From CALHVX01 sp964640725 (GTDB taxonomy: Bacteria > Pseudomonadota > Gammaproteobacteria > Pseudomonadales > Azotimanducaceae), in NCBI GenBank assembly GCA_964640725.1, contig CAZXIJ010000049.1:1-18169 (forward strand): 18,169 nucleotides of DNA, read 5' to 3'. The translations under genes were made by a program, and so were the position numbers. A model generated the notes under the pieces. That model was not told the origin of the DNA and searched no databases. It saw only the letters and a program-made list of their open reading frames with translations. Positions 1 through 7,771 of this stretch are shown piece after piece (the first letter of the stretch is position 1; each line of letters opens with the position of its first letter).

Positions 1-1
1 A

Positions 2-92
2 TGGCGGAGAGAGAGGGATTCGAACCCTCGATGAGTAGTTAACCCATACACACTTTCCAGGCGTGCGCCTTCAGCCACTCGGCCACCTCTCC
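2..92 (-). tRNA. tRNA-Ser, anticodon GGA
   Basis: Read on the minus strand, this folds as a class II tRNA. The 5' acceptor strand GGAGAGG (92-86) pairs with TCTCTCC (12-6), followed by discriminator G and an encoded CCA (4-2). The D-arm contains GGCCGAGTGG, the anticodon loop is CTGGAAA with anticodon GGA (complement of 56-58), a long variable arm is present as expected for serine tRNA, and the T-loop is GGTTCGAATCC-like. It decodes UCC and UCU. The gene lies at the very edge of the window and is complete. No convincing promoter was seen in the GC-rich sequence just upstream (93-170). Confidence 0.96.
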
Positions 93-320
93 GGGGTCCC
101 GCGGCCGGCCGCCGCAAGGATTAGGTGGCAGCCCAAACCAGCCACACCCCGGCACACAAGATAGCCACTACCGTTGCTCCCTTCCGGGCCTGGCGGAGTT
201 CGCAGCGACTCGTTGCGGGGGGACCGATCTGGGCCACCATTGGAAGCCGCGTATCCTACAGCGCGTCTATACTCAGAACAATGCGGCTTGAGCCGCCAGG
301 AAGCGTCCAGGAACAGTCAG

Positions 321-1055
321 GTGGATTGGCAACTGCTGGCCATAGGCCAGCTCACAGTATTGCTGCTCGGAGTCAGCGTGGTTCTCGGGCTCAAGATCCG
401 GCGCCTGAGCCGGGCGAACCAGGAGCTGTACGACGCCGTTTCGAAGGATGCCCCGGGCGAAACGCCGGAGGAGACGACTGCCCTTCCAGAGGCGGACGCC
501 GAGCCGGAAGTCAGCATGGCGACGCCCGCAGAACCTGAGCCTGCGACGGACCCGGCGCCGGCCCAGGCAGCACCGGATGCGGATACGGCCAATTCTGACG
601 CCGGGCTGAAGAAGCTCCTGCGCCAGTTCACCCAGGACAACCGCGACATCATGGACCGCATGGACCGGTTGGAGCAGCAGGTGTCCAGCTGGCAGGCGAG
701 CGCGACTGCAGCCGCGCCGGAAGCGGCCAACGATGCTGACTCCGCCGTCGAGGCCGAGGTGCTGGCAGACATTCAGGCAAGCGCTGAAGCCGAGGCAGCC
801 AAGGTGGCGAGCGCCGAGCAGGCTGATGCAGAGCCAGAGACGGCGCCACAGACGGCGCCACAGGCGGCGCCACAGGCGGCGCCAGAAACAGAGACGGTTT
901 CGGAAGACTCGATCAGCCAATCGGAGGCTGACACCGAAGCCACAGCAAGCGACACCGCCGATGACGCCGCCACCACCACCGCGGAGCCTGAGACCGAGCC
1001 GACCGAGTCGGCAGATGTGGTGCCCGCAGACGAAAAGACCGCTGCCGAGGCTTAA
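321..1055 (+). CDS. Single-pass membrane protein with coiled coil and low-complexity acidic/Ala-rich tail, unknown function
   Basis: About 244 residues if the GTG at 321 is the start. I chose it because AGGA (309-312) lies 8 bases upstream and because it places a hydrophobic segment (about residues 5-25, LLAIGQLTVLLLGVSVVLGL) right at the N-terminus, as in a membrane anchor. The open frame runs upstream to 174 but that part has no membrane-protein character. After a basic KIRRLSR stop-transfer comes an acidic Pro/Ala/Glu stretch, then a short amphipathic coiled coil around residues 95-120 (LLRQFTQDNRDIMDRMDRLEQQ), then a long Ala/Glu/Thr/Pro-rich tail holding four near-identical TAPQ/AAPQ units. 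I do not recognise a named family. The plan (N-terminal anchor, coiled coil, disordered tail) fits a small cytoplasmic- or periplasmic-facing scaffold. It is convergent with queF, with 6 bases between the stops. Confidence 0.72.
   Translation: MDWQLLAIGQLTVLLLGVSVVLGLKIRRLSRANQELYDAVSKDAPGETPEETTALPEADAEPEVSMATPAEPEPATDPAPAQAAPDADTANSDAGLKKLLRQFTQDNRDIMDRMDRLEQQVSSWQASATAAAPEAANDADSAVEAEVLADIQASAEAEAAKVASAEQADAEPETAPQTAPQAAPQAAPETETVSEDSISQSEADTEATASDTADDAATTTAEPETEPTESADVVPADEKTAAEA
840..887 (+). repeat. Four tandem copies of a 12-bp in-frame repeat
   Basis: Units start at 840, 852, 864 and 876 with pattern (a/g)cggcgccacag. The first two are identical, the third differs in its first base, and the fourth diverges at its end. 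In frame they encode TAPQ, TAPQ, AAPQ, AAPE within the disordered tail of the membrane protein at 321-1055. The near identity suggests recent slippage, so copy number may vary between strains. Confidence 0.9.
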
Positions 1056-1061
1056 GCCGCC

Positions 1062-1919
1062 CTACTGCGGCGCCAGCCGCAGCACCGGCGCATTGGACTC
1101 CCGGCTGGACCGGAACGGGTTGATGTCGATACCGCCCCGGCGCATGAACCGCGCCCAGACGCTCAGCGATGTGCAGTGACAGTGCGCCAGCAGATCGGCG
1201 TAGATTCGCTCGACGGTGGTCTCGTGGAACCCTGTGTGGCTGCGGAAGGATACGAGATAGCGGTATAGGCCCTCGCGGCTGATCGCCGGCCCCTGATACT
1301 CGACAACCAGCGCCGCCCAGTCGGGCTGGCCGGTGACCGGGCAGAGGCTGCGGAAGTTCCAGCTGTGCAGGACCTCGCGCACCTCTTTGCGATCCGGACC
1401 GCTGCTGGCGTCTGCTGTCAGAAAATCCGGGCTGTACTCATAGCAGTCGATATCGACATCCAGCTCGTCCAGACAGAAACCCGGCAGGCTGTCGGTCAGC
1501 GGACCAAGCTGGGCGGGCGCCAGCACGTCCACCAGCACCGGCGCGCGAAACGCCAGCGACAAATCGCTGCTCAAGGTCTTGAGCACATCGGTTTGCTGCC
1601 GGAAGCGAGTCTGCGCGAAGGAATTGAGATACAGCTTGAGGGACTTGCTCTCAACGATCGCCGGCGAGCTGGCGGGCACGGTCAGCCGCAGCGCGCACTG
1701 CCGGGGCCGGCCACGCACGTCCAGCCAGCTGAGCTCGTAGGCGGTCCACAGGTCTTCGCCCTGCATGGCGTCTATCGTTGCCGGCAGGCCCATCCGCGTC
1801 CGCCCTTCCGCCCGCAAGATCGGGTGCAGCAGGGACGGCGTGTAGACACTGATGTTGTCGACAACCTGGCCCAGCGGCGAGCCCGCCGCCTGGGGCGCGC
1901 TTTTCTGATCTGTTGCCAT
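1062..1919 (-). CDS. queF: NADPH-dependent 7-cyano-7-deazaguanine (preQ0) reductase, long QueF type
   Basis: This enzyme reduces the nitrile of preQ0 to the aminomethyl group of preQ1 with two NADPH, in the cytosolic branch of queuosine tRNA modification. The 285-residue product aligns well with the E. coli two-domain (unimodular) form. Visible signatures are the QueF motif ESKSLKLYLNSF (about residues 90-101), the catalytic Cys193 in SLCPVTGQPDW with the partner Asp200, and FHE at 231-233, which contacts substrate. The tail RRGGIDINPFRS is also diagnostic. The ATG at 1919 was chosen because GGGAG lies a few bases upstream and family homology begins shortly after it; the open frame further upstream is not conserved. 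A good sigma70-like promoter precedes it. No other queuosine gene is adjacent, which is common for queF. Confidence 0.96.
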   Translation of the reverse strand: MATDQKSAPQAAGSPLGQVVDNISVYTPSLLHPILRAEGRTRMGLPATIDAMQGEDLWTAYELSWLDVRGRPRQCALRLTVPASSPAIVESKSLKLYLNSFAQTRFRQQTDVLKTLSSDLSLAFRAPVLVDVLAPAQLGPLTDSLPGFCLDELDVDIDCYEYSPDFLTADASSGPDRKEVREVLHSWNFRSLCPVTGQPDWAALVVEYQGPAISREGLYRYLVSFRSHTGFHETTVERIYADLLAHCHCTSLSVWARFMRRGGIDINPFRSSRESNAPVLRLAPQ

Positions 1920-1946
1920 GTTTTCGGATCTCCCACAATCGCCGCT

Positions 1947-1975
1947 AGTACAAGGCCCTGGCATCAAACCGTCAA
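1947..1975 (-). promoter_or_regulatory. Candidate sigma70 promoter for queF
   Basis: On the minus strand, TTGACG (1975-1970, five of six matches to TTGACA) is followed by a 17-base spacer and TGTACT (1952-1947, four of six to TATAAT). Transcription would begin near 1940, giving a leader of roughly 20 bases before the queF ATG, just long enough for the GGGAG ribosome site. The leader is too short for a preQ1 riboswitch, and none was seen. Confidence 0.55.
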
Positions 1976-2039
1976 CGCCAAAAGGGACGAACGGTGGCAA
2001 ACCCTCGACCTGCCGGGCCGGGGCCCGTAAGGTGCGCCG

Positions 2040-3437
2040 GTGACTGCCCTTCAACACGCCGCCGAACGTTTTGCCGACTTGGCCTGGGGCCCCTGGCTGC
2101 TGGTCCTGCTCCTGGGGGGCGGATTTTACTTCCTGCTGCGCAGCCGTTTCCTGCCGTTTCGCTACCTGGGCCACGGTGTCGCCCTGCTGCGCGGCAAGCA
2201 TGCCGATGACAACGAGCCCGGGCAGATCAGCCACTTTCAGGCCCTGTCAGCCGCCCTCGCGGGCACCATTGGCCTGGGCAACATCGGCGGCGTCGCGCTG
2301 GCCATCGTCATCGGCGGCCCCGGCGCGATCTTCTGGATGTGGATGACCGCGATTCTGGGCATCGCCACCAAGTTCTTTACCTGCACCCTGGCCGTGATGT
2401 ACCGGAAGACCGACACCGATGGCGAGCATCGCGGCGGCCCCATGTATGTCATTACCGAAGGGCTCGGCCCACGATGGCGCCCGCTGGCGGTCATGTTTGC
2501 CGTTTTCGGAATGCTCGGGGCGCTGCCCGTTTTTCAAACGAACCAGCTGGTCCAGGTGCTGCGCGAGGTCGTCCTGGCAGATCTGGTCGGCATCGCGCTG
2601 CCCGATGACCCGCTGCTGCTGAATCTGGCCCTGGGCGTCCCGATCGCTGCCGTCGCCGCGCTGGTGATCGTCGGCGGCATCCAGCGCATCGCGCGGGTCG
2701 CCGCATCCCTGGTTCCCCTCATGTCGGTCATCTACCTGTGCGCGGTCCTGACCGCCCTGGCGTTAAACGCTGGCGCCGTGCCCGCAGCGCTGGGGCTCAT
2801 CATGCAGGATGCGTTCTCTGCAGAGGCTGCGGCGGGCGGCAGCCTCCTCAGCATGATTCTGTACGGCGTACAGCGCGGCGCGTTCTCCAACGAAGCAGGC
2901 ATTGGCACCGAAGCGCTGGCCCACGGCGCGGCCCGGACCAGCGAGCCGGTGCGCGAGGGCCTGGTCGCCATGCTCGGGCCGATTGTCGACACACTGCTGA
3001 TCTGCACGGCAACGGCGCTGATGATACTGCTGTCGGGCGTCTGGCAGTCTGAGGATGCTGACGGCATCACGCTCACCGCAACCGCGTTCGTCGCCCTGCT
3101 CGGCAAGGGCGGCGCGGTGGTCCTTGTGGTGTGCGTGCTCTGCTTCGCGATCACGACCATCGTCACCTACTCCTTTTACGGCGCCGAGTGCGCGCGCTTT
3201 CTGTTCGGCGGGCGCGCTCTGGGCACCTACCGCGCGATTTACATCGGGTTCATTCTGGTAGCCGCCGTCGTCAGCCTGAAAACAGCGGTGGGCTTCATCG
3301 ACGGGGCCTATGCGCTCATGGCGATCCCAACCATGGTCAGCGCGCTGCTGCTCGCTCCCAAGGTGACCGCCGCGGCCCGGGACTATTTCGGCCGCCTGGA
3401 TGCCGACCGTCAGCACGCAGCGCGCCGTCACTCCTGA
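2040..3437 (+). CDS. AGCS family sodium:alanine/glycine symporter
   Basis: This is a 465-residue integral inner-membrane protein of the alanine/glycine:cation symporter family (AlsT/DagA/YaaJ-like), importing small neutral amino acids with Na+. Family signatures include GTIGLGNIGGVALAIVIGGP (about residues 75-94), TKFFTCTLAVMYR, the GGPMYVITEGLG motif and FSNEAGIGTEALAHGAA in the middle of the protein. About ten or eleven hydrophobic helices are visible. Length is typical of the family. It starts with GTG at 2040, with AAGG (2029-2032) 7 bases upstream; homology begins with the first helix soon after. It is divergent from queF. The metallophosphoesterase ATG follows 2 bases after its stop, so the two are probably co-transcribed. 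Exact substrate (alanine, glycine or another) cannot be read from the sequence. Confidence 0.94.
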   Translation: MTALQHAAERFADLAWGPWLLVLLLGGGFYFLLRSRFLPFRYLGHGVALLRGKHADDNEPGQISHFQALSAALAGTIGLGNIGGVALAIVIGGPGAIFWMWMTAILGIATKFFTCTLAVMYRKTDTDGEHRGGPMYVITEGLGPRWRPLAVMFAVFGMLGALPVFQTNQLVQVLREVVLADLVGIALPDDPLLLNLALGVPIAAVAALVIVGGIQRIARVAASLVPLMSVIYLCAVLTALALNAGAVPAALGLIMQDAFSAEAAAGGSLLSMILYGVQRGAFSNEAGIGTEALAHGAARTSEPVREGLVAMLGPIVDTLLICTATALMILLSGVWQSEDADGITLTATAFVALLGKGGAVVLVVCVLCFAITTIVTYSFYGAECARFLFGGRALGTYRAIYIGFILVAAVVSLKTAVGFIDGAYALMAIPTMVSALLLAPKVTAAARDYFGRLDADRQHAARRHS

Positions 3438-3439
3438 GC

Positions 3440-4240
3440 ATGCGGGTCTTTGCGGTCTCGGACCTGCACGTCGACTACGCGCCCAACCGGCAATGGGTCA
3501 ACGGCCTGTCCCGGGCCGATCATCAGCGCGACGTTCTGCTCGTTGCCGGGGACTTGAGCCACAAACCGGAGCGGCTGCTGGAGACCATGGCCGCGCTTCG
3601 AGCCCGCTTTGCCCGGGTCGTCTTTGTGCCGGGCAATCATGACCTGTGGGTCCCGCGCGACGGCGCAGCATCGTCCCTCGACCGCTTCGCTGACCTGAAC
3701 CGCGCTCTGCAGCAGCTCGACGTCACGCTGGAAGCTGTGGTCCATGAAGGGGTGCGGATCGTGCCGCTGCTGAGCTGGTACGACTTCAGCTTTGGCGCTC
3801 CGGGCCCGCGCCTGCAAAAAGCCTGGGTCGACTTCGTGCGCTGCCGCTGGCCGGAGGGCTGGGATAGCCCCAGGGTCAATACCCACTTCGACGCGCTGAA
3901 CCCGCAGCCGCCAGCAGCAACCGAACCGGCCCTGCCGCTGATCACGGTATCGCACTTTGTGCCGCGCCCGGACCTGTTGCCGATGCCCGCCATCATGGCC
4001 TTCGGCTGGATACTCCCGGTGCTGGGGAGCTGGGCTCTGGAACGGCAGGTGCGCCGCTGGCACGCCTGCAGCGCCGTGGGCGAGCACGTTCACCTGTACG
4101 GCCACTCGCACGTGAATGTCGACCGGAGCATGAGCGGCATCCGCTACCTGAACAACGCGCGAGGCTATCCCAACGAACCGCGCTACGCGGAGCGGCGGCT
4201 GGCAGAGATCAGGTTCCAGGCCAGCGCAAGGGCATCTTGA
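3440..4240 (+). CDS. Calcineurin-like metallophosphoesterase
   Basis: This is a 266-residue cytosolic phosphoesterase with the metal-binding motifs in canonical order: DLH (D8, H10), GDLSH (D38), GNHD (N66, H67, D68), a late SH (171-172) and GHSH (221-224). These make the usual two-metal centre for phosphomonoester or phosphodiester hydrolysis. No signal peptide is present. The ATG at 3440 comes 2 bases after the symporter stop; DLH lies at residue 8, right where the family starts, so upstream extension in the open frame is not needed. The substrate cannot be assigned. An ATP-grasp/alpha-E gene and a transglutaminase-like gene follow on the same strand, so it may belong to one transcription unit with them. 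The gap of roughly 80 bases before the ATP-grasp homology leaves room for a separate promoter. Confidence 0.9.
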   Translation: MRVFAVSDLHVDYAPNRQWVNGLSRADHQRDVLLVAGDLSHKPERLLETMAALRARFARVVFVPGNHDLWVPRDGAASSLDRFADLNRALQQLDVTLEAVVHEGVRIVPLLSWYDFSFGAPGPRLQKAWVDFVRCRWPEGWDSPRVNTHFDALNPQPPAATEPALPLITVSHFVPRPDLLPMPAIMAFGWILPVLGSWALERQVRRWHACSAVGEHVHLYGHSHVNVDRSMSGIRYLNNARGYPNEPRYAERRLAEIRFQASARAS

Positions 4241-4465
4241 GGACCGCGCAAAGGTCAATCCTTGCGTATCCCGCAGACCGGCCCTACCCTGCCGCCATTG
4301 CGTTCTTAAGGCACGGCGGTCCTGTCTCACCCGAACCCCAAAAGCGCCCTTGCAGGCTGGCTCGATCGCCCGGAACACCATGCCGGCAACCAGTACAACG
4401 AGTCCCTGCACCAGGGTGAGCTGCGCGATCATTGGCGAGGGCTCCTGCATGACCTGCTCGGCGGG

Positions 4466-6859
4466 TTGACCCACACCCAGGCCGGCGAAGACCGTCTGCG
4501 GCAGCTCGCGGCTCAGGTCCAGCATCTGCACAACGAAGAAACCCTGAGCACGGCCACTCCGCTGGACCACAAACCCTGGCGGCTCGACGCGCTGCCCTTC
4601 ATTTTGCCGGCAGACGAGTGGCAGGTTCTTGAACAGGGGATCCTGCAACGGGCGCGCTTGCTGGACCGGGTGGTCGAGGATCTGTACGGGCCCCAGACCC
4701 TGCTGGCGGGCGGCGTGCTGCCGCCGGCGCTGGCCTTTGCGAACCCGTCGTTTCTGCTTCCGGGGTGCGGCGCGCTGCCGGCCCGGAGCGATTCCCGCGA
4801 TCACCCCAGCGGCGCGCTGTCGTTACTTGCCTTCGACCTCGGCAGATCACCGGACGGTCGCTGGTGGGTGCTGAACAATCGCACGGAAGCACCGACCGGC
4901 CTCGGCTACGCGCTGCAGAACCGGATCGTGATGGCCCGCAGCCTGCCGGGGCTGATCTCTGACCTGAACGTCGAGCGCCTGGCCGGGTTCTACGAGCGCA
5001 TGAGCGGTGCGCTGCTGGGCCGCGGGGCGAGCATCGGTGACGATACCGGGCTGGCCGCGCTGCTGACCGAGGGACCGGGCGCCGACAGCTACGCAGAGCT
5101 GGCCTACCTCGGACGCTATCTGGGCCTGCCGGTCATCGAAGGCGACGATCTGACCGTGCGCGGTGGCGACGTCTTCCTGAAAACGCTCGAAGGCCTGAAG
5201 CCCGTGGGCGCCGTGGCGCGCTTTGTCAGGTCCGAGCTGTGCGACCCGCTGGAGCTCAAGAGCACCTCGCTGCACGGCACGCCGGGCATTCTCAACGCCG
5301 CGCGCCGCCATCGCATCGCCATCACCAACGTGATCGGTAGCGGGGTCATCGAGAACGACGCCATCATGGGCTTTCTGCCGGGCCTTTCAGAGCGGCTGCT
5401 GGGCGAGACGCTGTCGCTGCCCAGCATCGCAACCTGGTGGTGCGGGCAGCCCAAGGACCGGCAACGGGTACTGGAAAACCTGTCCGAGCTGCGCCTGGGC
5501 AGCGCCTTCGAACTGCAGCGCCTGCGGGACAGCCGCGTGCACGACTATGAGCGCCAGAGCGATCCGCAGGACGACTTCGCGCCATCGGCAACATCGATTC
5601 AACAGCAGCCCTATCACTACGTCGGGCGCGAGACGATTTCCCTGTCGACGGTGCCGTACCTGGACGACCAGCAGCAGCTGCGCAGCGCGCCCATGACTTT
5701 GCGGCTCTACGCAGCCTTTACCGGCGAAGACTTCGAGGTCATGCCCGGCGGGCTGGCCCGTATCGCCGCCGCCAACGGCGACATCAGCAAGGACGTCTGG
5801 GTGCCCAACGCTGCCGGCCGAGCGGCACCGCCGCCCCGGCGACCGGCGCTGACCCGGCGCAGCGACAAGGACCTGCCCAGCCGCACCGGCGACGACCTGT
5901 TCTGGCTCGGGCGCTACCTGGAGCGCACCGAAGGCGCGATCCGCCTGTACCGCGCGCTGTTTCGGGCCCTGGCCCAGGACGCAGCACTGTCGGAAGGCTC
6001 CCTGACGCTGGAGCAGATCACCGCTTTGCTCGTCACCCTTGGGCACCTGTCGGCGGAGAGCGCGCAAAACGCCCTGGGCGAGGGCCTGAGCGGCGTTGAC
6101 CGGCAGCTATGGTCCCTGCTGTTCGACGATGCCGGGATCGAGGGCCTTGCCAGCCTGCTCGGCAATGTGCAACGCACCGCCGGGCGCCTGCGCAGCCGCC
6201 TGTCATCAGACACCTGGCGGCTGTTTGAGAGACTCGGCGAGTTTCCGAAGCTGCGCTGGCGCGTGGACTCAGCGAGCGATCTGTCGGCGTTGCTGGAAGA
6301 GGTCCTGGAACGGCTCGCGGCGGTATCGGGCAAAACCGCCGAGAACATGACCCGCGGCTACGGCTGGCGCCTGCTGGAGCTGGGCAAACGCATCGAGCGT
6401 GCGCGCTTCGGCACCCGCCTGCTGCGGGAGCTGGCGCTGGATCCGCGCCAGGACGACGGCGGCGCTTTGCCGCTGCTGCTGGCCATTGCCGACTCCACCA
6501 TCACGCATCGCGCCCGCTATCGCAGCGCCGCCAGCGCCCTCACGGTCGTCGACCTGCTGCTGGTAGACGGCTCCAACCCGCGCAGCATCGTTTACCAGAT
6601 CAACCAGATGTATCCGCACCTGCGCGTCATGCCGCTGGAGCCCCGGGACGAGCAGCTGAGCGAAAGCCACCGCATCCTGCTCAGCATTCAGAACGAGCTG
6701 ACCCTGGCCAACATCGAGCGGCTGATCATGCGCCACAACAAAGATGGCCGCAGGGCATTGCTGGAAAAGCTGCTCAAACGCGTGGACCAGGCCATGGCCG
6801 CGCTGTCTTCACACATCTCGCGCACCTACTTCGCGCACACGCGCTCGCCCCACCGCTAG
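4466..6859 (+). CDS. Fused circularly permuted ATP-grasp and alpha-E domain protein
   Basis: The product has a circularly permuted type 2 ATP-grasp domain (DUF404/DUF407 type, to about residue 465), predicted to form amide or peptide bonds at the cost of ATP. An alpha-helical alpha-E domain (DUF403) follows from about residue 470, opening with DDLFWLGRYLERTEG. ATP-grasp landmarks are RWWVLNNRTEAPTGLGYALQNR near residues 132-153, NVIGSGVIEND and the domain-ending VMPGGLARIA. Function is known only by prediction in this family, namely synthesis or modification of a peptide-like product. The coordinates use the first canonical start, TTG at 4466. Family-like sequence (HAGNQYNESL..GELRDHWRGLL) continues in frame upstream to about 4322, with no ATG, GTG or TTG between the stop at 4307 and 4466. 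The true start is therefore probably further 5', possibly CTG at 4322 behind TAAGG (4307-4311), giving about 845 residues. It abuts the transglutaminase gene (3 bases). Confidence 0.9.
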   Translation: MTHTQAGEDRLRQLAAQVQHLHNEETLSTATPLDHKPWRLDALPFILPADEWQVLEQGILQRARLLDRVVEDLYGPQTLLAGGVLPPALAFANPSFLLPGCGALPARSDSRDHPSGALSLLAFDLGRSPDGRWWVLNNRTEAPTGLGYALQNRIVMARSLPGLISDLNVERLAGFYERMSGALLGRGASIGDDTGLAALLTEGPGADSYAELAYLGRYLGLPVIEGDDLTVRGGDVFLKTLEGLKPVGAVARFVRSELCDPLELKSTSLHGTPGILNAARRHRIAITNVIGSGVIENDAIMGFLPGLSERLLGETLSLPSIATWWCGQPKDRQRVLENLSELRLGSAFELQRLRDSRVHDYERQSDPQDDFAPSATSIQQQPYHYVGRETISLSTVPYLDDQQQLRSAPMTLRLYAAFTGEDFEVMPGGLARIAAANGDISKDVWVPNAAGRAAPPPRRPALTRRSDKDLPSRTGDDLFWLGRYLERTEGAIRLYRALFRALAQDAALSEGSLTLEQITALLVTLGHLSAESAQNALGEGLSGVDRQLWSLLFDDAGIEGLASLLGNVQRTAGRLRSRLSSDTWRLFERLGEFPKLRWRVDSASDLSALLEEVLERLAAVSGKTAENMTRGYGWRLLELGKRIERARFGTRLLRELALDPRQDDGGALPLLLAIADSTITHRARYRSAASALTVVDLLLVDGSNPRSIVYQINQMYPHLRVMPLEPRDEQLSESHRILLSIQNELTLANIERLIMRHNKDGRRALLEKLLKRVDQAMAALSSHISRTYFAHTRSPHR

Positions 6860-6862
6860 CCC

Positions 6863-7753
6863 ATGCGATATCTGATCGAACACATTACCGAGTTTCGCTA
6901 CGCGAACCCCGTCTCGACGTCGCGTCAGCGACTCCACCTGACCCCACGGGGGTACGAGCGGCAGAAAGTTCTGCGCAGCACCATCGAGTGCACGCCAGGG
7001 GCCGACGGCCGCTCCGAAGGCACGGACTACTTCGGCAATCAGGTCGTCGACCTCGCCATCCGCACCGAGCATCGCAAGCTGTCCATTACCGCGCGCTCGC
7101 GCGTCGACGTCTCCGAGCAGACCAACATCCTGCTGGATCTGTCGCCCGCCTGGGGCGACGTGGCGGCAGCGTTGCAGGCACCAAGCACGCCCGGGCAGTG
7201 GGACGCCTCGCGCTACTGTTACCCGTCGCCGTGGGTGGTACTGAACGGCATTCACCGCTACGCCGCCATCACCTTTACCCCGGGCAAGCCGCTGCTGCGT
7301 GCCGCTATGGAACTGACCGAGCGCATCTACCGGGAGTTCGAGTACAAGGGCGGCGTCACCGACGTGTACACCCCGGTGGAAGCGGTCCTGAAAGCACGCC
7401 GGGGGGTATGCCAGGACTTTGCGCACCTCGCCATCGCCTGCCTGCGCGCCTTCGGGCTGCCTGCCCGCTACATCAGCGGCTACCTGCGTACCCATCCGGC
7501 CCCCGGGCAACCCAAGCTGCAGGGCGCCGATGCCTCGCACGCCTGGTTCAGCGTCTGGTGCCCGGAGTTTGGCTGGGTCGACTTCGATCCCACCAACAAT
7601 CTGATGCCGGGCAACGAGCACATCACCGTCGGCTGGGGCCGGGACTACGGTGACGTGGCCCCCACCGTTGGGGTGATTCGGGGCGGCGGCAAGCAGCGAC
7701 TAAAGGTCGCCGTGTCGGTCACCCGGGACGATAGCAACGGCAACGGTCGCTGA
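6863..7753 (+). CDS. Transglutaminase-like protein, predicted cysteine protease or amide-processing enzyme
   Basis: This 296-residue protein has an N-terminal bacterial transglutaminase-like beta domain (about 1-90, beginning MRYLIEHITEFRY) and a C-terminal transglutaminase core. The catalytic triad is visible as Cys183 in GVCQDFAHL, His226 in SHAWFSVW and Asp242 in DFDPTN. Bacterial members are usually thought to act as proteases or to cleave or rearrange amide bonds rather than crosslink. No signal peptide or membrane helix is seen, so it is probably cytosolic. The ATG is 3 bases after the ATP-grasp/alpha-E stop, so translation is likely coupled. This pairing recurs in bacteria and is predicted to handle a peptide substrate made by the ATP-grasp enzyme. 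The proteasome-like subunit (Anbu type) that often accompanies the pair is not next to it here. Confidence 0.93.
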   Translation: MRYLIEHITEFRYANPVSTSRQRLHLTPRGYERQKVLRSTIECTPGADGRSEGTDYFGNQVVDLAIRTEHRKLSITARSRVDVSEQTNILLDLSPAWGDVAAALQAPSTPGQWDASRYCYPSPWVVLNGIHRYAAITFTPGKPLLRAAMELTERIYREFEYKGGVTDVYTPVEAVLKARRGVCQDFAHLAIACLRAFGLPARYISGYLRTHPAPGQPKLQGADASHAWFSVWCPEFGWVDFDPTNNLMPGNEHITVGWGRDYGDVAPTVGVIRGGGKQRLKVAVSVTRDDSNGNGR

Positions 7754-7771
7754 GGCTGCACCGCCAGCGGT

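Noticed and set aside
268..273. TATACT as a -10 element for the membrane protein gene at 321
   Set aside because: No acceptable -35 lies 16-18 bases upstream; TTGGAA at 240 leaves a 22-base spacer.
2015..2026. GGGCC-GG-GGCCC palindrome just before the symporter ribosome site
   Set aside because: The loop is only 2 bases and it is a GC-rich chance palindrome. No attenuation or operator evidence.
3428..4804. Long minus-strand open frame of 458 codons
   Set aside because: It lies antisense to the metallophosphoesterase and ATP-grasp genes, which carry clear catalytic motifs. Long antisense frames are expected at this GC content.
7760..7771. Short inverted repeat ACCG..CGGT between the transglutaminase and permease stops
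   Set aside because: A stem of 4-5 bp with no T-tract is too weak to call a terminator in GC-rich DNA.
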